NCBI GenBank assembly: GCA_902761355.1
Contig: CACWJY010000022.1
Location: forward strand, 1-64,000
Length of the DNA stretch: 64,000 nt
Direction of reading: 5' to 3'
From: Fibrobacter succinogenes
GTDB lineage: Bacteria; Fibrobacterota; Fibrobacteria; Fibrobacterales; Fibrobacteraceae
The notes below the pieces were generated by a model, which was not told where the DNA came from, ran no database searches, and worked only from the letters and a program-made list of their open reading frames with translations. Below are positions 42,176 through 50,687 of this stretch, piece by piece (position 1 is the stretch's first letter; every line of letters starts with the position of its first letter). The position numbers and the translations under genes are program-made.

Positions 42176-44029
42176 ATGAACTATGTAAAAATGGCAGAAC
42201 AGATTGTCTGCAAGATGGCGATGCCGCTCGCCTTGATGTTCGCGGCTTGTTCCGTGGATGATAGCCATGTTGAGGCTCGTGTGGATGGTGCCCCGGTAGT
42301 GCCGTTTGGAGGTGCCGAAGAAGAAACGGGAATTTATGCCTTGACGGGTCGAGTGGATGCTGCTGCTAGAATGTCGATCGTGTCGGATTCTACGGATTTG
42401 CCAAATACTTTATCTGTAAAACCGGGAACGGTTGTTAGGGTTAGTGAACTGGATTCGATTTCGTTGGATATGACGGGGCTTGTTTTTGTTGATACGATTT
42501 CGGATAGTAATGGCCATTTTGGTTTTGAGAATCTCTTGCTCAATAGCCCGTATGTTCGGATAAGTGTTTTTAATCCAGATAGTTTGGATTATTGTCAGCC
42601 ATGGGGATCTCCTTTTGATGGAAACGAAAGTTGCGCAGACAGTCTTACTGGTACTTATGTTCCTGAGTTGACTGCAATTGTGGATCTTCGAGTGTCTAAA
42701 AATATTGAAGTAAATGTTTTGACGCTTATGAAAGTCCCTGTTTTACGGAGTTATGTGGCTGCCGGAATGCCTTTTGCTGAGGCAGAGAAAAAGGCTGAAC
42801 GTGATATACTTGAAAGTCATGGAATATATAAGGAGTTTGGGCCTTTTGAAACACCGCAAAGTGAGTGTGATGATGAGTTTATTCGTGTTAAGGAGTTTAT
42901 ATCTACCGTTCATGAAGATGTGATTATGTACTATATGGGTGACACCAGTGCTATTCTTTGGGCCTTTGAAGATCATATTAAGCGGTATATGAGTATTCCT
43001 CGTGCGGCTTATTCTTCAAGTGAAGAGAATAAAGCTCTGTATGAAAAGATTGTGTCGTATTTGGAATTGGAAACGGGTTTTATTGCTGAGTATCAAGGAT
43101 TGGGACAATGTAAGGACTCGCGTGAAGGAGAATCGGTCCCCTATAAAGAATATGAACTTGTCTGCCTTTCTGGAAAATGGAAAATGCAATATAAGGGTAT
43201 TGAATTTACGAGCGGAACGATGGTCGATAATCGTGATGGAAAATCCTACAAAACGGTAACGTACAACATTGGTGGTAAACCGCAAACTTGGATGGCTGAA
43301 AATTTGAATTTTTACGAATCTAATTTGCATGAAAGTACTGGTTGCCTTGCTGGTGATGAATTTGCTTGCGAAGTAAATGGTCGCTTGTATGAATGGCAGG
43401 CTGCGATGAATATGGATAGAAACTCGATGAAGGTGTTCCTTGCTCTTCCTGAAAGTGATACGGTTTTCTTGGATGATAAGTGTAAATCTATGATTGAAGA
43501 TTTAAATAAGTGCACATTCATTGAAACTTCTAATTGTGGAGAAAAGCGTAGGGAAAGTGAGAAATATTGTAAATCTCTTTATCCCGAAGGTATATTGACG
43601 ATGCTTGGCGAAGGAGATGCATATTGGAAATGGAATTATGCGGATTATTTGTCCCAGTCTAATGTCATGAGTTATAAAGGCGTATGTCCTGACGGATGGC
43701 GTCTCCCGAATCAAAGGGATTGGAAAACTTTATTTGAATACATTACTGGCCAAGGGGTGACTTTTGCGGCGCTTGCTGATGAAGTGGCTACGGGATTTAA
43801 TATGAAAAGTTTGGTTTTGATAAGAGACGATGAAAATTGGCTAAAATATGAACCAAGTTTTGTGGCTGTCCCTGATATTGAAAAAGGGTATGGACAATCG
43901 GGATATTCTTCGGCTGTTAGTATGGGTGGTTGTTCTGTGAGAGTGGATGGCGAATGTCTTGTTTCTGCAAGCTATCGCTATGACTTTGCTTCGACATTTT
44001 ATTCAGTCCGTTGCCTCAAGGACGAATAG
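42176..44029 (+). CDS. FISUMP-domain lipoprotein, copy 1
   Basis: 617 residues with a lipobox (ALMFAAC, Cys25). The N-terminal 25 residues are nearly the same as in copy 2. The middle contains a beta domain (SLDMTGLVFVDTISDSNGHF) and a helical region. The FISUMP domain (TIGR02145) occupies about 340-617: GTMVDNRDGKSYKTVTY, TWMAENLNFY, GRLYEWQAAMN and CPDGWRLPNQRDWKTL. Many Cys suggest disulfides. It should sit in the outer membrane, possibly exposed. Function unknown; it is co-transcribed with the regulator. Confidence 0.9.
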   Translation: MNYVKMAEQIVCKMAMPLALMFAACSVDDSHVEARVDGAPVVPFGGAEEETGIYALTGRVDAAARMSIVSDSTDLPNTLSVKPGTVVRVSELDSISLDMTGLVFVDTISDSNGHFGFENLLLNSPYVRISVFNPDSLDYCQPWGSPFDGNESCADSLTGTYVPELTAIVDLRVSKNIEVNVLTLMKVPVLRSYVAAGMPFAEAEKKAERDILESHGIYKEFGPFETPQSECDDEFIRVKEFISTVHEDVIMYYMGDTSAILWAFEDHIKRYMSIPRAAYSSSEENKALYEKIVSYLELETGFIAEYQGLGQCKDSREGESVPYKEYELVCLSGKWKMQYKGIEFTSGTMVDNRDGKSYKTVTYNIGGKPQTWMAENLNFYESNLHESTGCLAGDEFACEVNGRLYEWQAAMNMDRNSMKVFLALPESDTVFLDDKCKSMIEDLNKCTFIETSNCGEKRRESEKYCKSLYPEGILTMLGEGDAYWKWNYADYLSQSNVMSYKGVCPDGWRLPNQRDWKTLFEYITGQGVTFAALADEVATGFNMKSLVLIRDDENWLKYEPSFVAVPDIEKGYGQSGYSSAVSMGGCSVRVDGECLVSASYRYDFASTFYSVRCLKDE

Positions 44030-44064
44030 CGAATTTGGGGTTGGGAGGATAGGAGGTGAACAAG

Positions 44065-44090
44065 AAGGCGGGCGTAAGCCCGCCTTTTAA
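44065..44090 (+). terminator. Rho-independent terminator, cassette 1
   Basis: AAGGCGGGC (44065-44073), loop GTAA, GCCCGCCTT (44078-44086) and a short T-tract. Confidence 0.85.
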
Positions 44091-44234
44091 TATATACGAA
44101 CAACGAGGGGAGCAAACTCCAAAAGGGTTGGTCAGTCGTTGTTCGTCCTTCGCTTCGACAATAGGCTGTTGGCCTATTGCCTCCGCTCGGCGCTATATAT
44201 ACGAACAACGAGGGGAACAAATTCCAAAAGGGTT
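44091..44234. repeat. Two direct copies of a 39-bp unit with internal inverted repeats
   Basis: 44091-44129 and 44196-44234 are the same apart from two bases, an offset of 105 bp. Copy 1 begins an inverted repeat: CGAACAACG (44097-44105) against CGTTGTTCG (44137-44145). A second one lies between the copies: CAATAGGC (44159-44166) against GCCTATTG (44172-44179). No convincing gene lies here. The rest of 44030-44389 is AT-rich intergenic DNA. Confidence 0.75.
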
Positions 44235-44389
44235 AGATGTTTGTTGTCTGTCCGGTTTGTTGAGTATATAAATTCGATTTATTGTGAAAAATCTTTAATT
44301 TTTATTCAAAATTTCTAAAAATGTTGAAAATTGTTTAAAATAATGAAAAATTTATTGTGGAAAATATTGACTTTTTAAAATTTATTGGT

Positions 44390-44397
44390 TATATTTA
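44390..44397 (+). promoter_or_regulatory. TATATTTA promoter box, cassette 2
   Basis: Same place as in cassette 1 relative to the hairpin and ATG, with one base off TATATTTG. Confidence 0.55.
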
Positions 44398-44404
44398 GGG
44401 TGTA

Positions 44405-44435
44405 CTTAGCTTGGGCCGAGGTTTCGGGGGCTAAG
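44405..44435 (+). promoter_or_regulatory. Leader hairpin next to the ribosome binding site, cassette 2
   Basis: CTTAGC (44405-44410) pairs perfectly with GCTAAG (44430-44435) around a CCGA...TCGG inner stem. GGAGG follows directly. Confidence 0.6.
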
Positions 44436-44445
44436 AGGAGGACAA

Positions 44446-45276
44446 ATGAAAGATATACTTGAATATACGAGCTACCGTCAGTATATCGCAGACTACTATG
44501 CCGACAGAAAGGCTAAATCTGCGTTTACTTGGCCGGAGTTCGCGTCTGCGGCGGGATTTTCTTCGCCGGTCTACCTAAAATATGTGAGTGAGGGCCGCTT
44601 TAATTTGAGTGAAGCCGCTGTCGAGCGTGTTGCTACGGCAATGCACTTGTCCGGTGGCGACCTCGAGTTTTTCCGCGAGATGGTTCACTTTAATCACGCC
44701 AAGACGGACGCGGCCAAAAAGGAATCCTTCCAGAAATTGGTGACGATGGCGGAAAGTCGCAAGGCTAAAGTCATCGAGGCGGACGCCTTCCGCTATTTCG
44801 ATAGTTGGAAAAATCCGGTGCTCCGTGAACTTGCTCCGGCTATGCCTGGTGCAAAACCGCTGGCACTTGCGAAAGCTTGCCGTCCTAAAATTTCTGCTGC
44901 CGAGGTAACGGAGTCTCTCAATTTTCTGACTAAGGCGAACATGCTGCAGAAAGACGAGAACGGCAATTATGTGCAGACGGATCGATCGATCACGGCTGGG
45001 CCCATGGAAGTGACGCCTGCGGTGATTCGCGGATTGCACCGCCAAATGGGCGAACTCGCGCTCGACACAATCGAGGGCGTGCCGCAAAACGAAAGGCATT
45101 TTTCGGGTGTGACGCTTGGCATTACGCAAGGCGCCTACGACGAAATTGTCGCGGAAATCAATGCGTTCCGCAAGCGCATTATTGAAATTGCCACGAGGGA
45201 AACTGAAACGGATGAGGTGTACCGCCTGAACATCCAGTTTTTCCCCATGACAAACAAGGGTTCTAAAAAGGGTTAG
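44446..45276 (+). CDS. TIGR02147 (DUF4423) family regulator, copy 2
   Basis: 276 residues, collinear with copy 1 over the whole length (SYRQYIADYYADRKAKSAFT, LRELAPAMPGAKPLALAKAC, DEVYRLNIQFFPMTN). Differences cluster in the region after the helix-turn-helix (GGDLEFFREMVHFNHAKTDA), which may set specificity. The lipoprotein of this cassette starts 9 nt after the stop. Leader and ribosome binding site are also conserved, so the whole unit was duplicated in tandem. Confidence 0.9.
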   Translation: MKDILEYTSYRQYIADYYADRKAKSAFTWPEFASAAGFSSPVYLKYVSEGRFNLSEAAVERVATAMHLSGGDLEFFREMVHFNHAKTDAAKKESFQKLVTMAESRKAKVIEADAFRYFDSWKNPVLRELAPAMPGAKPLALAKACRPKISAAEVTESLNFLTKANMLQKDENGNYVQTDRSITAGPMEVTPAVIRGLHRQMGELALDTIEGVPQNERHFSGVTLGITQGAYDEIVAEINAFRKRIIEIATRETETDEVYRLNIQFFPMTNKGSKKG

Positions 45277-45285
45277 GAGGTTATC

Positions 45286-47112
45286 ATGAATTACTCAAAA
45301 ACGGCAGTGCAGTTTGTCTGCAAAATGGCGATGCCGCTCGCCTTGATGTTCGCGGCCTGTTCCACTGACGAAGGGAATACCATTTCAAAGGTGGAAACGA
45401 CTCCGGGAACGCAGATGGGAGGCTCTTCTGAAGAACCAAGTATCATTGCGTTGAGGGGGCGTGCTTATTATGCACCTGCAAAAATCGAAAAGGATGGGTC
45501 TTTAGAAGATATAGACGCCTCTTTGTCGGTGAATGTATTTGGTGGTGATGGACGGGTTACGCTGAAAGAACTGGATTCAACGACGTTGGAATGGTCTAAT
45601 GGCGTGACTTTGACGGTGCAGTTCGATGCCGCTGTTGCTGATCCTGTTACTGGAGAACTGATACCCGCTAGTGATGGAATCGCTCGCTTTGATAGCGTTT
45701 CGTTGAGTAGTCCGGTTGTCCAGTTGATTGCGTCTTCTGGCTCGGTTTCGTTGGATGCAATTATTGACTTGCGTGATTCGAATTCTTTTGTAATCGACGC
45801 GCTGTCCCACTTGACTGCTGGTCGTCTTCGTAAACTAGTTGCTTCTGGAAAAACATTTACATCGGCTAAGATCCAAGCGGAAACCGAAATGGCGAATGTG
45901 TTTGGAATTAGCGGACAGGAAGCGTCCGGGGCGGCTTCTGTACGCGATATGTTGAATGAACTGCCGTTTGAATTGTTGCAAACGATAAAAAATGAACTTG
46001 CTGAAACGGGTGCAGTTGCCGGACTTTCAGAAGGGACTAAAAATAGCGTAAAGATTTCTGTTTTACATTCGCCCCTGATGAAATGGGTGCTGCTGCCTGA
46101 GTCGATTTTTGAAATGCTTGGCGATGACGCTGTTTTGTTCTATCAAGAAAACTTGAAAATGAAGCAGTCTTTGCTCCATGTGCTTGCTAGTGTATATGGA
46201 TACAGTTGCTCATCGGCAAACGAGGGCGAACTTGTAGATATTTCGGGGGCTAAGTTGAAATGTCACGAAGGTGCTTGGGAACTTGTTGATGGTCGTGTCG
46301 TTCAATTGAATGTTTCTTCGACTTTGGGAGCCATGGTTGATTCAAGAGACGGTCAAACCTACAAGACGGTCAAGCTTGAATATGATGGTATTTCGCAGAC
46401 GTGGATGGCGGAAAATCTGAACTATGCAACAGAAAAGTCCAGTTGCTTTAGGGATGATTCGCCGAATTGCTCTGTGTATGGGCGCTTGTATTCAATTTTC
46501 CCGCTGGATTCGATTTACAATAAATATGCGTCAGAAGAGGACTGCATTGCGGATCGCATGAATGCTTGGCTGACAGAATATCGTGCAGTTGCGGACTCGT
46601 TGGATGAAATTCATCCGTTGACTGAAAGTGATTCCTTGATGTTTTTAGATGAAGCTCATAGGCTTTGTAAGGAACTTCATGAAAATCCCGATAATCCTGA
46701 CAATGTGAATTGGAGTAAGGTGATCGATTCTCTGGAAGTGTTGAAGTATGATGTGTGCCCTGAGGGTTGGCGAATGCCTACGTATGAAGATTGGGATGCT
46801 TTGCTGGCACATATCGATTATGATTTGCTGCATGTTGCTAATGGGGATCCGGTCGGTTTTGGACTCAAGACATTGGGTTGGGTTCTCGGTAATAATGGCC
46901 GTTATAGAATGAGGATAAGTAGAGGCGCTAGCTACCTGTTTAAGCCGAGACCCACGCCAGAAGAATTCCTGCAACCTGGGATGCCGTATGTGGGAGATGC
47001 GATAGGAATGGTTTATACGTTGGCGTATGAATTGAGTAACGGCTTTATGAAGACTGCGTATACGAACGCGATGTGGAGTACCGGTTTTGTACGTTGTATC
47101 AAGAATGACTAA
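45286..47112 (+). CDS. FISUMP-domain lipoprotein, copy 2
   Basis: 608 residues with the same lipobox segment (KMAMPLALMFAAC). The middle part is unlike copy 1: a beta domain with IDLRDSNSFVIDALSHL and a helical stretch. The C-terminal FISUMP domain is kept (GAMVDSRDGQTYKTVKLEYD, TWMAENLNYAT, CPEGWRMPTYEDWDALL). Signal and C-terminal domain are thus conserved while the centre diverged, a pattern that suggests different ligands. Confidence 0.9.
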   Translation: MNYSKTAVQFVCKMAMPLALMFAACSTDEGNTISKVETTPGTQMGGSSEEPSIIALRGRAYYAPAKIEKDGSLEDIDASLSVNVFGGDGRVTLKELDSTTLEWSNGVTLTVQFDAAVADPVTGELIPASDGIARFDSVSLSSPVVQLIASSGSVSLDAIIDLRDSNSFVIDALSHLTAGRLRKLVASGKTFTSAKIQAETEMANVFGISGQEASGAASVRDMLNELPFELLQTIKNELAETGAVAGLSEGTKNSVKISVLHSPLMKWVLLPESIFEMLGDDAVLFYQENLKMKQSLLHVLASVYGYSCSSANEGELVDISGAKLKCHEGAWELVDGRVVQLNVSSTLGAMVDSRDGQTYKTVKLEYDGISQTWMAENLNYATEKSSCFRDDSPNCSVYGRLYSIFPLDSIYNKYASEEDCIADRMNAWLTEYRAVADSLDEIHPLTESDSLMFLDEAHRLCKELHENPDNPDNVNWSKVIDSLEVLKYDVCPEGWRMPTYEDWDALLAHIDYDLLHVANGDPVGFGLKTLGWVLGNNGRYRMRISRGASYLFKPRPTPEEFLQPGMPYVGDAIGMVYTLAYELSNGFMKTAYTNAMWSTGFVRCIKND

Positions 47113-47162
47113 TTGAGTAAGTGTGAGTATGGTTGGGAGGCCATAATGGGGTAGGAGGAACG

Positions 47163-47190
47163 GAAGACGGGCTATGGCCCGTCTTCTTTT
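47163..47190 (+). terminator. Rho-independent terminator, cassette 2
   Basis: GAAGACGGGC (47163-47172), loop TATG, GCCCGTCTTC (47177-47186), then TTTT. Confidence 0.88.
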
Positions 47191-47213
47191 GTATATGAAG
47201 AGCATAAAAAATC

Positions 47214-47221
47214 TATATTCA
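47214..47221 (+). promoter_or_regulatory. TATATTCA promoter box, CDF gene
   Basis: Weaker match to TAnnTTTG, ending 5 nt before the ATG, without an SD. Confidence 0.4.
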
Positions 47222-47226
47222 TAGCA

Positions 47227-48129
47227 ATGACTCGTATTGCAAAAAAAGATGACAGTGCCGAAGTCCGCCACGTTACATGGGTGGGGCTTGGCTGGAACGT
47301 TGTCTTGTCGGTCGGCAAGTTCTTTGCCGGTTATTTTGGCGGGTCTCAGGCACTTATTGCCGATGCAATTCACAGTGCATCGGATTTTACGACCGACATT
47401 GCCATTATTGTAGGTTCGCGTTTTTGGAATGCGCCCCCCGATGCGGATCACCCTTATGGGCACCGACGATTTGAAACGCTGATTTCTGTCGGAATTGGTC
47501 TTGCTGTCTGTGCGGTCGGCCTTGGGCTTGGCTATAATGCGATTGTGGCGCTCAAGAACGGTGAACAGTCTAGGCCCGAATGGATTGCGGCGATTATGGC
47601 TGCGGTGTCTATCATTGTCAAAGAAGTTCTCTTCCGCTATACGCGCAATAAAGGGCGTGCCATCCGTAGCGAGGCGGTCGAGGCGAATGCGTGGCACCAC
47701 AGGAGCGATGCCTACAGTTCTATCCCCGTGCTGATAGCAGTTCTTTTCGGAATACTTTTCCCGGAACTTTGGTTTGCGGATTCTGTTGGTGCGATTATCG
47801 TGTCGGTCTTTATTTTGCATTCTGGTTTTGAAATTGCGTGGCCGGGAATTCACCGGGTTGCGGATGTGGGTGCGTCAGAAGAGGTGGCTCATAAACTGAA
47901 AGAGGTTGCGCTTTCGTGCCCGAACGTGATTAGCATTCACGGATTCCGTACGCGTTACGTGGGGTCGGACTTGCATGTGGATTTGCATGTGGTTGTCCCT
48001 GCCGAAATGACGCTGCTTGCGGCGCATGACTTGGCTGAAGAAGTGGAACGCAGGATTATTGATGCGGGCGAGAATGTGGTGGATGCGCTGGTGCACATTG
48101 ATCCGTACGATGAAAGAAAGGTAAAATAA
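47227..48129 (+). CDS. Cation diffusion facilitator family transporter
   Basis: 300 residues, six spans, usual CDF length. Metal-site motifs are present: HSASDFTTDI in TM2 and HHRSDAYSSIP in TM5, with the HPYGHRRFETL loop between. The C-terminal cytoplasmic domain (VISIHGFRTRYVGSDLHVDLHV) carries His ligands. It exports Zn2+ or a related divalent metal by proton exchange. The M16 protease gene starts 5 nt downstream, so the two share an mRNA. Confidence 0.93.
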   Translation: MTRIAKKDDSAEVRHVTWVGLGWNVVLSVGKFFAGYFGGSQALIADAIHSASDFTTDIAIIVGSRFWNAPPDADHPYGHRRFETLISVGIGLAVCAVGLGLGYNAIVALKNGEQSRPEWIAAIMAAVSIIVKEVLFRYTRNKGRAIRSEAVEANAWHHRSDAYSSIPVLIAVLFGILFPELWFADSVGAIIVSVFILHSGFEIAWPGIHRVADVGASEEVAHKLKEVALSCPNVISIHGFRTRYVGSDLHVDLHVVVPAEMTLLAAHDLAEEVERRIIDAGENVVDALVHIDPYDERKVK

Positions 48130-48134
48130 GTAGT

Positions 48135-49610
48135 ATGAGAAAATTAATGAAGAAAATCTCGGGCTTTGTCGCGTGTGTTGCGGGTGCTTTGATGTTAGTG
48201 GCTCCGGCGCAAGCTCAGGTGAATTTGACGGTACACAAAGAAGTTTTACCGAATGGACTTACGGTCTTGTTGCACCCCAACAAGCAGGCTCCTACGGTGA
48301 GCTGTCGCCTGTTTTACGTGACGGGCTCCGTGCATGAGGTTCCGGGAAAGTCCGGCCTTGCGCACATTCTGGAACATGAACTTTTTAAGGGTACCAAGAA
48401 AGTTGGCATTACCGATAGCATTGCCGATGCCAAATTTATGGCCACGCAGGATAGCTTGCAGGCCTTGATTCGCCCGGCGATTTTGGCCGGTGACACGGCT
48501 AAGGTGAGCAAGTTGACTGCTGAACATGATTCTGTGGTGAACGAACATCGTAAGATTTTTGTGAAGGATGAATTGTGGAGTGCTTATCAGGCTGCGGGTG
48601 GCACGGGGCTGAATGCTTTTACGAGCGACCTCATGACGGCCTATATCGTGACACTCCCCAAGAACAAGATTGAGCTTTTTATGTGGCTCGAAGCTGACCG
48701 TATGCAGAATGCGGTGCTGCGCGAATTCTATTCGGAACGTATGGTGGTGCGCGAAGAACGCCGTATGCGTTACGATGACAAGCCGACGGGCCGTTTTTAC
48801 GAAACACTTAATTCCATGATTTACGAGGCGTTCCCGTATCGTGTGCCAACGATTGGCTGGCCGAGCGATATTATGAACCTAACCCGTGAAATGGCCGACG
48901 AACATTACCGCAAGTATTACAAGCCGCGCAACGCAATTCTGGTGCTAGCGGGGGACCTTGATACGACGGCCACCATGGACATGGTCAAGAAGTACTTTGG
49001 ACCGATTCCGACAGGCGAGGCTTTTCCACCGCTGACGATTCGTGAACCGGATCAGGCTGGCGAAAAACGCTTGACGGTAAACCGTCCGGATGCTCCGAAC
49101 CTGTTTACGCTCTGCTTTAAGACCCCGGCCGTGGGCGACAGCATTCTTTACCCGCTTGACATTGCCGAAGGCGTTTTGAATGGACGTTCGGGTCGGCTTT
49201 ACAAGCGTCTGGTGCAAGAAGAAAAATTGGCCGTAGGCGTGAGCGCGAGCAACAGCCCGAACAAGTACATTTCTGAATTTGGCGTGACGGTGAATATGCG
49301 CCCCGGTGCGGACCCTGCGAAGGTTGAAAAGGTCGTGTGGGAAGAACTCGAAAAGTTAAAGACCGAACCTGTGACGGAACGTGATTTCCAGAAGGTAAAA
49401 AATCATGCCTATGCGGGGCTCGTGCGTAGCTTGACCGACATGGAGAACGTGGCAACGATGCTTGCCTGGTACGAAATGTTCGGCGATTATCGCATTTTCC
49501 TTAACTGGGCAGATCACCTGAATAAAGTAACGGCAGCCGATGTTCAGGCTGCCGCACAAAAGACATTTGTCCGCGAAAAATCTGTCGCTGGATTCTTGCT
49601 GAAAAAATAG
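48135..49610 (+). CDS. M16 (insulinase) family zinc peptidase
   Basis: 491 residues with a signal peptide ending in PAQAQ. The inverted zinc motif HILEH lies at 77-81 and the third ligand region follows in EFYSERMVVREERRMRYD. An insertion of about 60 residues (DSLQALIRPAILAGDTAKVS...) separates them. The second, inactive-type half ends near residue 490. It probably degrades peptides in the periplasm. Being co-transcribed with a zinc exporter may reflect a metal link, but this is inference. Confidence 0.92.
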   Translation: MRKLMKKISGFVACVAGALMLVAPAQAQVNLTVHKEVLPNGLTVLLHPNKQAPTVSCRLFYVTGSVHEVPGKSGLAHILEHELFKGTKKVGITDSIADAKFMATQDSLQALIRPAILAGDTAKVSKLTAEHDSVVNEHRKIFVKDELWSAYQAAGGTGLNAFTSDLMTAYIVTLPKNKIELFMWLEADRMQNAVLREFYSERMVVREERRMRYDDKPTGRFYETLNSMIYEAFPYRVPTIGWPSDIMNLTREMADEHYRKYYKPRNAILVLAGDLDTTATMDMVKKYFGPIPTGEAFPPLTIREPDQAGEKRLTVNRPDAPNLFTLCFKTPAVGDSILYPLDIAEGVLNGRSGRLYKRLVQEEKLAVGVSASNSPNKYISEFGVTVNMRPGADPAKVEKVVWEELEKLKTEPVTERDFQKVKNHAYAGLVRSLTDMENVATMLAWYEMFGDYRIFLNWADHLNKVTAADVQAAAQKTFVREKSVAGFLLKK

Positions 49611-49627
49611 GCGTTGGTGATAAACCG

Positions 49628-50599
49628 CTAGGCAATAAAGCCGTGCGGATTAAAACCAAGTCCCTTTACTAATTCAAAATCCTTGCAGCTGTTGACGCCG
49701 GCGGTAGTGAGCATATCGTCGGTGATGGCGGCGTTCGCGCCGCTCTTGAAGGCGCGCTTGCCGTCGTCGCCCAAGACGCCGCGGCCGCCTGCGAGGCGGA
49801 TGAATGCCTTGGGGTTGATGAATCTGTAAATCGCAACGATGCGGCAGAATTCATCGTTCGTAAGTTTCGGCAAGTTTTCGTAGGGCGTGCCGGGAATGGC
49901 GTTTAGTACGTTCACCGGTGTAGACTTGACGCCGAGTTTGCGGAGATCCAGGCACATGTCGATGCGGTCTTCCATGGTTTCGCCGAGGCCCATGATGCCG
50001 CCGCTGCAAATTTCAAGGCCTGCGGCAAGGGCGTTCTGCAATGCGCCGATTTTGTCATCGTAGGTATGCGTAGTGCACACGTCCGGGAAATGCCTGCGAT
50101 AAGTTTCCAGATTGTTGTGGAAGCGGGTGAGGCCTGCTTCTTTGAGCTTGTCGAACTGATCCCTGTTCAAAAGCCCTGCCGAAAGGCAGACGGAAAGCTT
50201 GGTTTCTTTTTTGAGGCGGCGAATGGCTTCGCTAATCTGTTCTACGTCGCGGTTTGAAAGCGTACGGCCCGAGGTGACGATGGAGTATCGCGGAATGCCT
50301 GCGGCTTCTTTCTTCTTCGCATCGGCCACGATTTCGTCGGCGCTGAGGAGCTTGTATTCGGGGGCGCCGGTGTGGTAGTAGCTACTCTGGGCGCAGTACT
50401 TGCAGTTTTCGGAGCAGCGACCGCTGCGGGCGTTCACGATGGAGCAAAAGTCAAAATCGTCGCCGTGGAACTTTTCGCGGATTTCGTTGGCGGCTTTCGT
50501 GAGTTCGTCGAGGTCTTCGCCTAAAAGCTTAATAGCCTCTTCGCGGTTGATTTCGTAACCGCCGAGGACTTTTTCTTTAAGTTCCTGGATAAAAGACAT
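49628..50599 (-). CDS. bioB: Biotin synthase
   Basis: 323 residues. The radical-SAM iron-sulfur motif CSENCKYC is preceded by SIVNARSGR, the BioB-specific stretch. Other marks are ICSGGIMGLGE and INPKAFIRLAGGRG, with the Arg that binds the second cluster. It inserts sulfur into dethiobiotin. No other biotin gene is nearby. A ribosome binding site AAGGAG and a TATATTTG box are upstream. Confidence 0.97.
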   Translation of the reverse strand: MSFIQELKEKVLGGYEINREEAIKLLGEDLDELTKAANEIREKFHGDDFDFCSIVNARSGRCSENCKYCAQSSYYHTGAPEYKLLSADEIVADAKKKEAAGIPRYSIVTSGRTLSNRDVEQISEAIRRLKKETKLSVCLSAGLLNRDQFDKLKEAGLTRFHNNLETYRRHFPDVCTTHTYDDKIGALQNALAAGLEICSGGIMGLGETMEDRIDMCLDLRKLGVKSTPVNVLNAIPGTPYENLPKLTNDEFCRIVAIYRFINPKAFIRLAGGRGVLGDDGKRAFKSGANAAITDDMLTTAGVNSCKDFELVKGLGFNPHGFIA

Positions 50600-50627
50600 A
50601 TCTTACTCCTTGAACATTTTTCGCGTG

Positions 50628-50635
50628 CAAATATA
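50628..50635 (-). promoter_or_regulatory. TATATTTG promoter box, bioB
   Basis: Exact TAnnTTTG on the minus strand, 28 nt before the bioB ATG. The leader holds a normal AAGGAG. Confidence 0.6.
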
Positions 50636-50687
50636 GAAAAGATATGTTATATTATGTACATCAATTCGTTAATCATTTGGGGGCTTT

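Noticed and set aside
44056..44271. A 71-aa frame across the 39-bp repeats
   Set aside because: It begins in a terminator and spans inverted repeats; the repeated peptide follows from the DNA repeat and there is no sign of selection on protein.
42176..47112. FISUMP lipoproteins as enzymes
   Set aside because: No catalytic motif can be seen; the domain is conserved but of unknown function.
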